Numbered from the stretch's first letter, positions 37,847 to 47,123 are shown. The stretch: 64,000 nt of DNA from Kribbella sp. NBC_00382 (GCF_036067295.1 NZ_CP107954.1:6076001-6140000), one strand, 5' to 3'. The notes: generated by a model from the letters alone, not told the origin. A program made the numbers and translations.

Positions 37847-40372
37847 TCAGGCCACCGCCTCGACCGAGAAGGTGAAGGTGAAGTCCTGCGGGTGCCGCTC
37901 GTGGCGGCCGATCCCGAACTGCTCCTGCGCGAGCAGCGACGTGCGGTAGAGCCCGACGTTCTGGCCGACGACGCCGGTCAGCAGCTCGTACGCCGTGTTC
38001 ACCAGCACCGCGCCGGCGCTCGCCGCAGCCACTGCGAGGGCGGCATGCGGCGCGGCCATGACGAGTCCGCCCACACCGGCCAACGCCGCTCGTCCCTCAG
38101 CGCTGTCGAGCTTGCTGGCCAGCAGGTCGCTGAGCGCGAGGCTGCCGGTCGCGTCCCGGGAGACCCAGACCGCGATGTCCAGGAACTCCACCGCAGGCCC
38201 GTGGTAGATCAGCAGGTTGTCGAGCGGCAGCCGTTCGTCGTCGCGGATGTTGCTGAATCGCGTGGTCTCGGCCCGGTAGACGGGTTGGGCACCGGCGCCG
38301 CCGGTCAGCACCATCGCGTCGACCCGGATGTCGGCGCTGCGCAGTGCCCGGTTGCGGTGCACGATCAGCTCGGCGATCCGGACCGCGACCTTGCTCGGCG
38401 CGGGGTCGCGCGGTGAGAGCAGACGTACCGGCTGTTGCGGCCGGTCGTCGATCAGGAACTCCGGCCGCTCCGCGGTGGGCGGCGGGGTCGGGCTCAGCGT
38501 GAAGTCGATCGACTCGACCGAGTAGCGGACCGACGCGGCCGGAGCATCGCCGACCTCCCGGCTGGCGCCGGTGACGATCTGGCTCAGCAGACGCTCGAGT
38601 CCTGACGCGTCCGCACGCAGACGGGGCGCGATGCCCTCCCGGGCGCCGTGCTGCCGCAGTACTCCGACATCGACCGGTCCGTCGCTGATCAGGACGAGGA
38701 CCGACTCCGGCCGCGCGACCGTCTTCTCGGTGCCCTCGGGCCAGTGCATGTCGACGCCGGTGAGTTGCCCCAGGTCGTCGCTCCAGCCGTAGGTGTATGA
38801 GGCCCGTGGAGCCAGCCGAACGCCGCCCGGGTCAGAGCCGTTGAGGATCGAGATCGCGGAGGTCACGCCGATGTCGATCAGTGACACGAACACCGCCTGC
38901 TGGCCGTTGTTGCGGAGCCGGAAGAAGACGCGCTCCTGGTCGTAGGCGAAGAGCAGCGCTCCCGTTCGATCGAGTCGCTCCTCCTGGCCGTCCCGGACCC
39001 GGCCCCACTCGATCACTACGTCGTGCTCCAGCGGTTTGGTGGGATCGCCGGCCAGTCGCCGCAGAGCCTCGGCCTGAGCGATCCGCTGCAGGTTGGCCAT
39101 CACTGAGTTGATGCCGGTCGCCGTTGGCTGGTGCGGCCGATGCAGCGGCACACCACCGTCCTGGACCACCAGCTCTCCCTGAGCGTCGACGACGACCTCG
39201 ATGGGCGTCGGTCCGTCGGTGACCGCGTCGGCCTGCCGCAGGAGCGGCCGCAGCGCTATCGCCTCGAGCAGCTCCTTGGTCACCGGGTGATCCTGAGGCA
39301 GCTGTACCGGCAGAGCTGGTGCTCCGGCGTGAGTGCGGTGCGCGCGGGCGTCGAGGGGCAGTGCCTGCCCGGCCCTCTCGAGCCGCAGTTGCGCGACCGC
39401 TGACGTCGGCAGAAGGCGATCCACCGTCGCGTCGCCGAAGGCCGGTCCGTCCTTCGGTCCCGTGGCAGTCGACGGCATGATGGCAAACTGGTCGCCGAGT
39501 TCGACACCGAGCAACGGCGCACCGAGCAGTTGGATGCGGTCCGGTCCGTCGGCTACGACCGGCAACGTGGCCAGCGGCTCCAGATCGGTTGTCTCGAAGG
39601 GCTGCCGGTCCGACGGCCCTTCCGCCTCCGGCCGCTGGATGGGCGCCATCTCCTGTACGTCCCGGCGGACGACGTCAATGAGAGTGGACCAGCTGACGCG
39701 CAGCCCTTCCGATTCGCGAAGAGCCCGGGACAAGGCATCGGTCATCAGCCCCATCGTCACGCCGTCGCGGTTGGTCGCCTCGTAGGAGGACTCCGACGGC
39801 GAGCAGGCAACCACTCGGACGGCTCGCGGATTGCTGACGAGGTGGCGCTGGTGCACCGGCAAACCATTCTCCACCAGCCTCTTGAGGTGCCGCTCGAGAA
39901 CCTCGTACGTCGGCTTCCAGGTCACCGGCCGGAGCAGCGTCTTGACCCGCAGGTTGGAGTTGCGGGACATGTGTGCGGCGTGGCAGCAGTCGAGGACGAC
40001 TGTCGCGTTCGGCACCTGGGCGGTGAGCCGGGCAAGCAGCACGGACAGCTCGACACCGGTGACACCGCGGAAGTCGTCGTTGTCGGAGTCGACGTAGTCG
40101 TCCGGCAGGATGAACTGAAGCTCCGGGCCGTCCGGCGTCAGCAGCCGGCCGCCATGGCCGCTGTAGTAGACCACGACGGCGTCGCCCTCGTCGCTGTCCT
40201 TGATGAGCTTCTCGTACGCGTCGAGCACCGCGGCCCGGGTGGCGTGTGGTGTGACCAGGCGTTCGATCTCGAAGCCACGCGGTTGCAGAGCTCCCGCCAT
40301 CGCCTCGACGTCGTTGAGCACACCGGTCAGGTTGTTGGTCTGCGCACCGATAAGAAGGGCTTTTCGCGTCAT
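37847..40372 (-). CDS. Caspase-family (peptidase C14) protease with long C-terminal region
   Basis: An 841-aa protein. Residues 1-250 are a caspase-like domain: the opening RKALLIGAQTNNLTGVLNDV, catalytic H73 in YYSGHGGR, C130 in VVLDCCHAAH and ACSPSESSYE-type later strand. Residues ~260-720 look beta-rich and include VFFRLRNNGQQAVFVSLIDIG. Residues ~750-800 are Ala-rich and may pack on or enter a membrane (LAGVGGLVMAAPHAALAVAAASAGAVL, broken here only for description). It starts 25 bp after the regulator gene. Bacterial caspase homologues often act as effectors of programmed death; no substrate is evident. Confidence 0.88.
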   Translation of the reverse strand: MTRKALLIGAQTNNLTGVLNDVEAMAGALQPRGFEIERLVTPHATRAAVLDAYEKLIKDSDEGDAVVVYYSGHGGRLLTPDGPELQFILPDDYVDSDNDDFRGVTGVELSVLLARLTAQVPNATVVLDCCHAAHMSRNSNLRVKTLLRPVTWKPTYEVLERHLKRLVENGLPVHQRHLVSNPRAVRVVACSPSESSYEATNRDGVTMGLMTDALSRALRESEGLRVSWSTLIDVVRRDVQEMAPIQRPEAEGPSDRQPFETTDLEPLATLPVVADGPDRIQLLGAPLLGVELGDQFAIMPSTATGPKDGPAFGDATVDRLLPTSAVAQLRLERAGQALPLDARAHRTHAGAPALPVQLPQDHPVTKELLEAIALRPLLRQADAVTDGPTPIEVVVDAQGELVVQDGGVPLHRPHQPTATGINSVMANLQRIAQAEALRRLAGDPTKPLEHDVVIEWGRVRDGQEERLDRTGALLFAYDQERVFFRLRNNGQQAVFVSLIDIGVTSAISILNGSDPGGVRLAPRASYTYGWSDDLGQLTGVDMHWPEGTEKTVARPESVLVLISDGPVDVGVLRQHGAREGIAPRLRADASGLERLLSQIVTGASREVGDAPAASVRYSVESIDFTLSPTPPPTAERPEFLIDDRPQQPVRLLSPRDPAPSKVAVRIAELIVHRNRALRSADIRVDAMVLTGGAGAQPVYRAETTRFSNIRDDERLPLDNLLIYHGPAVEFLDIAVWVSRDATGSLALSDLLASKLDSAEGRAALAGVGGLVMAAPHAALAVAAASAGAVLVNTAYELLTGVVGQNVGLYRTSLLAQEQFGIGRHERHPQDFTFTFSVEAVA

Positions 40373-40379
40373 GCCCGTC

Positions 40380-40392
40380 TCTGACGGACAGT
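40380..40392 (-). repeat. 13-nt motif between regulator and caspase genes
   Basis: TCTGACGGACAGT sits in the 25-bp gap between the LuxR-type gene and the caspase gene. An exact inverted copy lies in the divergent promoter region (43395-43407). It may be a binding site for the regulator; this is speculative. Confidence 0.3.
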
Positions 40393-40397
40393 CCGCG

Positions 40398-43307
40398 TCA
40401 GTCGAACAGGTTCTCCTGGTGCGCCTTGGCGATTGCCTCCGGACCGCTGTTCACGCCCATCTTCTGGTAGATCGTTCCGAGCTGGGTTGTGGTCGTTCGC
40501 GCCGCCACGCCCCGCGCGGCGGCGATCTGCGCGGTGCTCTTGCCCTCGGCGCGCAAGCGCAACGTCTCGAACTGTGCTTCGGTCAGTCCGTACGGCCGCC
40601 CGATCCGCTGGGCCTTCTCGACATCGAGCCCGATTCGGTCGGCCAGCACGGCAACCTTCCTGCGCAACGGCTCGGCACGCAGCTTCACTGCCATCTTGTA
40701 CGCGTCCCGCAGGACCGGCCGTGCGTCGCTGCGGGCAGCTGTCCTGACCATGACTGCTGCCTCGCGGAATCGCGCGTAGGCGGCCGGATAGGGCCGGTTC
40801 AGCTTGATCCAGCCCGCGACGATCTTGTTCCACCCGGCGGCGGTGTCCAGACGCTGGATTCGTTGCCGCTCTGCCGCGCACAGCCTGATGAGTTGATCCA
40901 TCTCTTTCGTCGGCCGCTCGGGTTTGGCATCCGATCCCTCGCGGGCGAGCCAGTCGCCGACGGCCATCGCGGTGGTCAGCTGCGCGTCCTTCGCACCCTG
41001 GCGGGTCGCCTGATCTGCCACGCTGCGCAAGCCCACGGCGCAGAGCCGCAGCCGCTCCAGCGGGTTCTCGCTGTCTCGTACCGCCTCGAGCCCGAACTTC
41101 ACCTCGTCGACGGCGCGGCCGAGGTCGCCCTCGCCGAGCGCCAGCTCGGCCTGGACCGTGTGCAGCGGTCCGAGGAAGCGTGGGTCCTCGCCGAGCTCGA
41201 CGCCGGCGATCGAGGTGAGCAGCTCGCGCGCCTGGTCGTACTCGCCGCGGGCCACCTTGACCTCGGCGAGAGTCAGGCGCGGGTAGAGGCTTTCGCCCAC
41301 CGGCCGGCCCAGCGACACCTCGGTGATGATCTCCTCGGCCTCGTCCCACCTGCCCAGCAGCACGAGCGAGACGCTGGCGGTGTTGGCCAGCAGGATGCCC
41401 CGACGACTTCCCGCCAGATCGAGCTGTCGCGCCTCTTCGAGTCCCTGTCGCGCCATGTCTGCCGCCTCTTCCGGCCGGCCGGCGTTCTCCAGGACGAGTG
41501 CGAGGTTGCCGTAGGCACGCAGCAGGTCCTCGATGTGATGGACCGAGTGGGCGATCTCGAGCGCCTCCTCCAACCGGCCCACACCGTCGGCCTGGCCGAG
41601 CATGCACATAGCCAGGCCGGAGGTGTTCAGCGCACGGCCCTGCTCTGGCAGGGAATCGATCTCGCGCGCCATGTCGAGCGCTCTGTTCGCCTCTTTCAGG
41701 CCGTCGTCGTAGCGACCAGCTTGCAAGTAGGACAGGGCGATCCCGGTGAGGACGCGTGCCTCTGTCGCCGAAGGTGGCTGCTCGGCCAACAGGCGTGCGG
41801 CCTGATGGGAGGTCTCGACGGATTCCTTGGTCTGACCGGCCTCCCACAGGTAGGTGGCGAGCCGCTCCTGCAGCTCCCCGAGCCGACCTGTCTCGCCCTC
41901 GGCCTCCTCGATGGCCTGCCGGATATGTTCGACGGCCCGATCGACGTGACCGGACCAGCGGGCAGCGTCGGCCGCCTCGATCAGCAGCTGGATCTTGTCG
42001 ACACCCGCCAGAACCTCCGGACCGTCAACCTGCTGCCACAGCTGCAGCGCCCGGCCGAACTGGGTCTCCGCGGACGGGAAGGCCAGCGTGCGTGCCGCGA
42101 GCTGCCCGGCCTGCACGGCGGAGGTCAGTGCCTTCGGCCGGACGTCTGCCTGGTACCAGTGGCTGGCCTGCTCCGCGATCGCCGAACCTTCGGTGAGGCT
42201 CAGTTGCGGATCTGAGGTGAGCGCCTCCGCCATCGCCGTGTGCAGGTCGACCCGAGCGTCGCGGACGGTCGCCTGGTACACCGCCTCGCGCTGCAGGGCG
42301 TGCGGGAACTGGTACACGTCCCTGTTCTGGCCGGGTGTCAGCAACTGTCGGTCGAAGCAGTCCTGTAGTGCTTTGTGCAGTACCTCGGTCTGCAGACCGC
42401 TGACCGTGCGCAGTAGTTGGCGACTCGTCGCACGGCCGGCAACGGCGGCCACTCGCAGCACCTTGAGCGCGTCCTCGCTCAGACCGTGCAACCGGGCGAG
42501 CAGCAGCGATTGGAGGTTGTCCGGGAGCTGGACGTTGTCGGGGTCCGCCAGCGCGCCGCTGGCGATCAGTTGCTCGGCGTAGAACGCGATTCCCTCGGAC
42601 CATTTCAGGCAACGCTCGACCAGCACGGGGTCGACCCGGCCACTGAGCTTGGCGGTGAGGAACACTCTCAGCTCGTCCTCGGTGAACGGCTCCAGCTGGT
42701 GCCGCTCGGTCCGGCGCAGGAACTCGGTTGCGGCCAGCAACCGCCACAACGGGTTGTCGAGGTTCACCTCGCTCTTGCGGTAGGTGCAGACGAGCAGCAG
42801 CCGCCGGTCGTCCTGGCGGGCCTGGCCGAGGTGCCGCACCAGGTCGAGCGTCGACGGATCCGCCCAGTGGAGGTCCTCGATGACCAGCACGACCGGGGCG
42901 TCCGCACCGAGGTTGTCCAGCATCCGGCGTACCGCGAGGAAGACCTGTTGGGGGCTGGTCATCGATTCGCTGCCGAGATCGAAGAACGTGGTCAACCGCT
43001 CGTACGCCGGTCCGCCGAGCTCGAGCGCCCGCTCCGGGCCGTGCCGACGGCCGAACGTCTCCAGCAGCTCCAGCAGCGGCCCGTACGGCATCGGATCACC
43101 GAAGTGCTCCTCGCAGCCACCGATCAGCACATGGGCGCCGCTGTCTTCGGCCGCCGCCGCGAACGTCGCGACCAACCGGCTCTTGCCGACCCCGGTGTCA
43201 CCGCCGAACAGCACGGTCTTGGCCTGACCGTCCCGCACATCGATCAACCGCTGCGCCAACAGTTCCTGCTCTTTACCCCTACCGACGAACTCCGCGTCCC
43301 GAGCCAC
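40398..43307 (-). CDS. LuxR-type regulator with AAA/STAND ATPase and TPR region
   Basis: A 969-aa large LuxR-like (LAL) regulator. The N-terminal ATPase has Walker A GGDTGVGKS (about 35-43) and Walker B VVLVIEDLHWAD (about 138-149). A long TPR-like helical region (about 370-850) follows, and a C-terminal LuxR helix-turn-helix (about 905-965: LTEAQFETLRLRAEGKSTAQIAA). GTG 43307 is preferred because GGGGAGG lies 8 nt upstream; a GTG at 43331 would add 8 residues without a good site. It leads the leftward arm and is the obvious candidate to sense a ligand and switch on the proteases or both arms. Confidence 0.9.
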   Translation of the reverse strand: MARDAEFVGRGKEQELLAQRLIDVRDGQAKTVLFGGDTGVGKSRLVATFAAAAEDSGAHVLIGGCEEHFGDPMPYGPLLELLETFGRRHGPERALELGGPAYERLTTFFDLGSESMTSPQQVFLAVRRMLDNLGADAPVVLVIEDLHWADPSTLDLVRHLGQARQDDRRLLLVCTYRKSEVNLDNPLWRLLAATEFLRRTERHQLEPFTEDELRVFLTAKLSGRVDPVLVERCLKWSEGIAFYAEQLIASGALADPDNVQLPDNLQSLLLARLHGLSEDALKVLRVAAVAGRATSRQLLRTVSGLQTEVLHKALQDCFDRQLLTPGQNRDVYQFPHALQREAVYQATVRDARVDLHTAMAEALTSDPQLSLTEGSAIAEQASHWYQADVRPKALTSAVQAGQLAARTLAFPSAETQFGRALQLWQQVDGPEVLAGVDKIQLLIEAADAARWSGHVDRAVEHIRQAIEEAEGETGRLGELQERLATYLWEAGQTKESVETSHQAARLLAEQPPSATEARVLTGIALSYLQAGRYDDGLKEANRALDMAREIDSLPEQGRALNTSGLAMCMLGQADGVGRLEEALEIAHSVHHIEDLLRAYGNLALVLENAGRPEEAADMARQGLEEARQLDLAGSRRGILLANTASVSLVLLGRWDEAEEIITEVSLGRPVGESLYPRLTLAEVKVARGEYDQARELLTSIAGVELGEDPRFLGPLHTVQAELALGEGDLGRAVDEVKFGLEAVRDSENPLERLRLCAVGLRSVADQATRQGAKDAQLTTAMAVGDWLAREGSDAKPERPTKEMDQLIRLCAAERQRIQRLDTAAGWNKIVAGWIKLNRPYPAAYARFREAAVMVRTAARSDARPVLRDAYKMAVKLRAEPLRRKVAVLADRIGLDVEKAQRIGRPYGLTEAQFETLRLRAEGKSTAQIAAARGVAARTTTTQLGTIYQKMGVNSGPEAIAKAHQENLFD

Positions 43308-43362
43308 GCTCAGCGCCTCCCCGACTGTCACCGACCGTCATCAACCTAGGCGATGATCCGCC

Positions 43363-43407
43363 CTGTCCGTAGCCCTCGACAACCCCTCGTGAGCACTGTC
43401 CGTCAGA
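43363..43407. promoter_or_regulatory. Divergent promoter region with CTGTCCGT repeats
   Basis: CTGTCCGT occurs twice as direct repeats (43363-43370 and 43396-43403) in the ~140-bp gap between the two arms. The second copy lies in the 13-nt motif ACTGTCCGTCAGA (43395-43407), found inverted at 40380-40392. Position suggests operator sites; no convincing -35/-10 pair was seen. Confidence 0.35.
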
Positions 43408-43445
43408 TATCCCACAACAGATGCCAACGCAATGGGAGGCCAGAC

Positions 43446-43769
43446 GTGCGGATAGCTTTGCTGGGCCTGGCGACCCTTTGCCTGGGCGGATTGATCGCGC
43501 TGTCGGCCGCGCGTTCCCGGCGGAGCTCTCCGAGGGAACGGATCACCGCATCGCCCTCGCTGCCGACGGCAGCCATGATCGCGGTCGCCCGAACCCATTT
43601 CGTCGACGGCGGCGGGTACATCGAGATCGGTGGCGTCCTCGCCTGGGCCTCGGCCGACCCGGTGCTGCGGATTCTTCCCGGCCAGGTCCTTGATCACGAG
43701 CCGGCCGGAGACGGCCACACATTCACGGTGTCCATTGCCGACTCAGTACGGGAGGAACAACACCCATGA
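43446..43769 (+). CDS. Small single-span membrane or exported protein
   Basis: A 107-aa protein with an N-terminal hydrophobic helix (about 3-20), a basic stretch (ARSRRSSPRER) and a ~65-aa domain of probable beta strands. GTG 43446 is chosen because GGGAGG lies 7 nt before it. Arg/Lys after the helix suggests the tail stays in the cytoplasm. It heads the rightward arm and overlaps the VWA gene by 4 nt. No family is recognised. Confidence 0.7.
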   Translation: MRIALLGLATLCLGGLIALSAARSRRSSPRERITASPSLPTAAMIAVARTHFVDGGGYIEIGGVLAWASADPVLRILPGQVLDHEPAGDGHTFTVSIADSVREEQHP

Positions 43770-44521
43770 GCCATCCTCTGACTCGAACCGTGCGCGCATC
43801 CCACAGTCGCGGCTTGATCACTCTGGTTGTCGACACCTCCGACTCGATCGCGCAGATCGGCGCGCTCGATGGGCTCAACAGTTCGCTCCGGGACTGGGGA
43901 GACGAGATGCGCAAGGACGCCAACCTGCAACGGATCGGTCAGGTCGCAGTGGTGACGTTCGGGCCCGACGTGCGAACGATCGACGGGAGCGGCGCGAGCC
44001 TGAGCACGCCGGCCGATCCCTTCGTCGATGTGGCGCGGTTCAACCCGCGCGAACTGTCGACCGGTGGCTTCAGTCCCATGCTGGAGGGGATCGAGCGCGG
44101 AATCGATGTCATCCGTGACGGTGCCCGGGCTCTGGATCGGCAGAATCTGCTGCTGGCCTGGCGTCCGACGCTGTGCCTCATCTCCGATGGGGCGCCGACG
44201 AGGATCGACGGAAGTCCGACCAACCGGCTGCGCGAGGTGACTCAGCGACTACGGGCCGAGGAAGACGCGCACAATCTGGTTTTCTTCGCGATCGGAGTTC
44301 CCGGAGCCGACGACCAGGCGTTGCGAACGCTGGCCGGTCCGGACGGCTACTACCGACTCGCGGAGGTGAACTTCATGCACGCTCTCAAGCTGTTGTCAGC
44401 CAGTGTCGTCCCGAACCGCTCCACGTCCGGCAACTCGGCGGAAGAGATCAAGCGGGACGCCCGACAGGATGTCGAGCAGAATCCAGGGTATCGGGACTGG
44501 CTGGTCGGCGCCGAGAAATGA
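43766..44521 (+). CDS. TerY-like von Willebrand factor A (VWA) protein
   Basis: A 251-aa cytosolic VWA domain. The metal-ion site is D23-T-S25-D-S27 (VVDTSDS), with further MIDAS positions in GGFSPM and LISDGAPT. The layout and short length resemble TerY. TerY-like VWA, PP2C and a specific kinase form the TerY-P triad described for ter-linked stress systems, and the next two genes are exactly these. The stop overlaps the phosphatase ATG. Confidence 0.88.
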   Translation: MSHPLTRTVRASHSRGLITLVVDTSDSIAQIGALDGLNSSLRDWGDEMRKDANLQRIGQVAVVTFGPDVRTIDGSGASLSTPADPFVDVARFNPRELSTGGFSPMLEGIERGIDVIRDGARALDRQNLLLAWRPTLCLISDGAPTRIDGSPTNRLREVTQRLRAEEDAHNLVFFAIGVPGADDQALRTLAGPDGYYRLAEVNFMHALKLLSASVVPNRSTSGNSAEEIKRDARQDVEQNPGYRDWLVGAEK

Positions 44522-45330
44522 CAGATCCGTTTCCACCGCACTGGCGGATCGTCGGTGCGAGCGTGCCGGGGAGCCGCCATGCGGCTGTCGCCCAGGTCAA
44601 CCAGGACTCCTGGCTGTACCGGCAGGTCACCGACGAAACGTTCGTGCTCGCTGTGGCGGACGGGGCCGGTTCCAGGCCGCGTTCCGCGGTCGGGTCCCGG
44701 CTTGCCGTGGAAGCGGCCTTCGCGTCAGCGTGCGCGGTGCTGCCGTTGCGGGCGCCTGAGCAGAGACAGGACTACGTCGAGCTGGCCGGTCGTTGGGCAA
44801 GCGGATGCCGGACAGCGTTCACCCGGGCGACGGAAGCGACCGCCGGAGCTCTGTCGGCCGGACACCGCGACGGTGCGACGTCGGACGATTTCGCCACCAC
44901 CTTGCTCGCCGTGCTGGCTATGCCGCCGTGGTACTGCTACCTGACGGTCGGCGATTGCTTCGCCGTCGTGTACCGCCGGCCCGACGGACCACGCCTGGTC
45001 GTCCCACCGCTAATGACCGGCTCGCGTGGGGTCACTAGGTTTCTCACCACACCGGAATCCGCCACGAAGATGTCCTTCGGGGTGATCGACGAGCCCAGTC
45101 TCTCGGGGCTGGCGCTGTGCTCGGACGGCTTGATCGAGGCGACGCTCGACGTCGCCCGGAGTGCCGACGGCGGGTTGTGCTATCTCGCCCCGGCCGATTT
45201 CAGCGGATTCTTCGAGGCCGGCATCGACATCGACTGGACCGGCACCGACCTCGCGGCCGGCCTCGCCTCGCCGGAGTACGCAGCCGCCTCCGGCGACGAC
45301 ATGACCATGGTGCTGGCGGTCCGTCGGTGA
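44518..45330 (+). CDS. PP2C-family protein phosphatase
   Basis: A 270-aa Ser/Thr phosphatase of the PPM type. Metal-binding acidic residues are seen in VNQDSW (D30), VADGAG (D48), LCSDGL and SGDDMTMV. ATG 44518 overlaps the VWA stop (ATGA) and the gene overlaps the kinase start by 4 nt. As the second member of a TerY-P triad it probably reverses the partner kinase's phosphorylation of the VWA or downstream proteins. Confidence 0.9.
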   Translation: MTDPFPPHWRIVGASVPGSRHAAVAQVNQDSWLYRQVTDETFVLAVADGAGSRPRSAVGSRLAVEAAFASACAVLPLRAPEQRQDYVELAGRWASGCRTAFTRATEATAGALSAGHRDGATSDDFATTLLAVLAMPPWYCYLTVGDCFAVVYRRPDGPRLVVPPLMTGSRGVTRFLTTPESATKMSFGVIDEPSLSGLALCSDGLIEATLDVARSADGGLCYLAPADFSGFFEAGIDIDWTGTDLAAGLASPEYAAASGDDMTMVLAVRR

Positions 45331-46478
45331 AGTACTTCACCGACAGCGGCAGCGAGCTGCGGATCGGCCCGGGGATCGCCCGCGGGCGCGAGGGAACGGT
45401 CTTCCGTCTCCTCGGCGCCGACCAGACCTGCGTCAAAATCTATGGTCGCCCTGATCCACAGCTGGGGAACCGGCTGACGGCTGCGATCGCGCAGCCGCCG
45501 GCACGGTGGCGCGCTGATGCTCAGCAACACCGATATGTGGCTTGGCCCCGGGCGGTGGTCTACGACGCCGAGGGCCGCGCTGCGGGGTTCCTGATGGCCG
45601 AGGTCCGCGGTGTTTCGCTGGTGCACCTGTACGAGGCGGATTCGCGGGCCGACGCCCTCGACGATCCCACCTGGGCTACCTGTGTGGCGATCGCGCGGGA
45701 GATCGCGGTGATCTTCGGCGCGCTGCACCCGTCCATCGTCGTCGGGGACGTCAGTCCCAACAACGTGCTGGTCACCCGGGCCGGCCGGGTCTGCCTGATC
45801 GACTGCGACAGCATGCAGTACACCGATCCGACGACCCGCCAGGACTGGCCCGCGCGGATGGTCACGGCGGACTACGCCCCCTACAGCCCCGGTGGGCAGA
45901 CGCGACCGCTGACTGCCGACCATGATCTGTTCGGACTGGCGATTCTCATCTGTGAGCTGCTGATGGCAGGGCAGCATCCTTACGACGGCCGACCGGTCGG
46001 CGCCGACCGACCGGAGGGAAGAGCCGGCAACATCAGGCTCGGGGCGAACCGGCTGACCCGTCCCGCAAGCCTGGGCGATCGTCCGGGCCTGATCCCGGCG
46101 ACGATCCTGCCCAGCGGCATTCGCCGGCTGATCATGGAAAGCTTCACTGCTGGGACGCAGGCTTCGCCAGGACGCCCGAGCGCGCTGGACTGGGTGCGGG
46201 CGCTGGATGGGCTCACCAACCAGATCACTGCCTGTGGGCGATCGGTGTACCACCGATATCCCCGCTACCTGGGGCGCTGCATCTGGTGTGACCAGGTCAG
46301 AGCCGGCATCGGAGACTACTTTCCGCCCCCGACGGTTTCACCTCCCCGGCAGTCGACATCCGAATCGAAGCGATGGGTCCGCAAGCCCCCTCCACCCGAC
46401 TACGGCCACCGGCCGAAGCCAGGGACGCCCCCGTTGCCGACCTGGCCGGATCCGCGCAAAATCTGGAAGGAACGTTGA
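45327..46478 (+). CDS. TerY-P-type protein kinase with C-terminal Cys/His motif
   Basis: A 383-aa kinase-like protein. The Gly-rich loop is IARGREGTVF (about 17-26), the lysine is K37 (CVKIYG), the catalytic loop is VVGDVSPNNVLV with D141 and N146, and the metal motif is LIDCDS (D159). HRD and DFG are altered to VGD and DCD, as in other TerY-P kinases. The C-terminus carries C..H..CIWC spacing (about 305-330), a possible zinc ribbon, then a Pro-rich tail. GTG 45327 overlaps the phosphatase stop. Confidence 0.88.
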   Translation: MKYFTDSGSELRIGPGIARGREGTVFRLLGADQTCVKIYGRPDPQLGNRLTAAIAQPPARWRADAQQHRYVAWPRAVVYDAEGRAAGFLMAEVRGVSLVHLYEADSRADALDDPTWATCVAIAREIAVIFGALHPSIVVGDVSPNNVLVTRAGRVCLIDCDSMQYTDPTTRQDWPARMVTADYAPYSPGGQTRPLTADHDLFGLAILICELLMAGQHPYDGRPVGADRPEGRAGNIRLGANRLTRPASLGDRPGLIPATILPSGIRRLIMESFTAGTQASPGRPSALDWVRALDGLTNQITACGRSVYHRYPRYLGRCIWCDQVRAGIGDYFPPPTVSPPRQSTSESKRWVRKPPPPDYGHRPKPGTPPLPTWPDPRKIWKER

Positions 46479-46480
46479 CC

Positions 46481-47107
46481 ATGGCCGATTCAGTTGTCCG
46501 GCTGGCAGAGACACATCCACGCTGCACCGTGCTCGGCCCGGGGACGCGATTCGCCGTGTGGGTGCAGGGATGCCCGCTGAACTGCCGCGGATGTACGAGT
46601 CCGACCTGGATCCCGCAGGCCGGCGGCGTCGAGATCAGCGTCGGGGAGCTCGCGGATCGGATCATCGATCAGGCGATCGATGGACTCACGCTCTCGGGCG
46701 GCGAGCCCTTCGCCCAGGCCGGTGCGCTGGCCGAGCTGGTGCGGCGGGTACGGGCTACCCGGGATCTCTCGGTGATGAGCTACACCGGCTACGTCGTGGA
46801 GCATCTGCGCCGCCATGGTGATGCCGCCCAGCACCGGCTGCTGGAGTCGCTGGACATTCTTGTCGACGGCCCCTATCTGGACGATCGCCACGCCGTCCTG
46901 CGCTGGCGAGGGTCGGCGAATCAACGCCTCCACTATCTGACCGATCGCCACCAGCCGGAACCCGACGACGACAGCGCCGGTCTGCAGGTCGAGCTCGGCG
47001 CCGATGGCGGGATCAGATGGCTGGGCGTCCCGCCTGTCCGTCAGTTCCGGGTGGAGTTCGAACGTCGGCTGGGGCTGGCCCCGGCTCTGCCGCCCGAACA
47101 ACCCTGA
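46481..47107 (+). CDS. Radical SAM activase-like 4Fe-4S protein
   Basis: A 208-aa protein with the radical-SAM cluster motif CPLNCRGC (C31, C35, C38), the GGEP motif (LSGGEPFAQ) and a conserved DGPY segment, resembling NrdG and pyruvate-formate-lyase activases. Such enzymes make a glycyl radical on a partner, but no partner enzyme is in the window. Its place between the TerY-P kinase and the coiled-coil/AAA genes, 2 bp after the kinase stop, argues for a role in this system, perhaps modifying another component. Confidence 0.88.
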   Translation: MADSVVRLAETHPRCTVLGPGTRFAVWVQGCPLNCRGCTSPTWIPQAGGVEISVGELADRIIDQAIDGLTLSGGEPFAQAGALAELVRRVRATRDLSVMSYTGYVVEHLRRHGDAAQHRLLESLDILVDGPYLDDRHAVLRWRGSANQRLHYLTDRHQPEPDDDSAGLQVELGADGGIRWLGVPPVRQFRVEFERRLGLAPALPPEQP

Positions 47108-47123
47108 CGAGGAGACGGTACGG

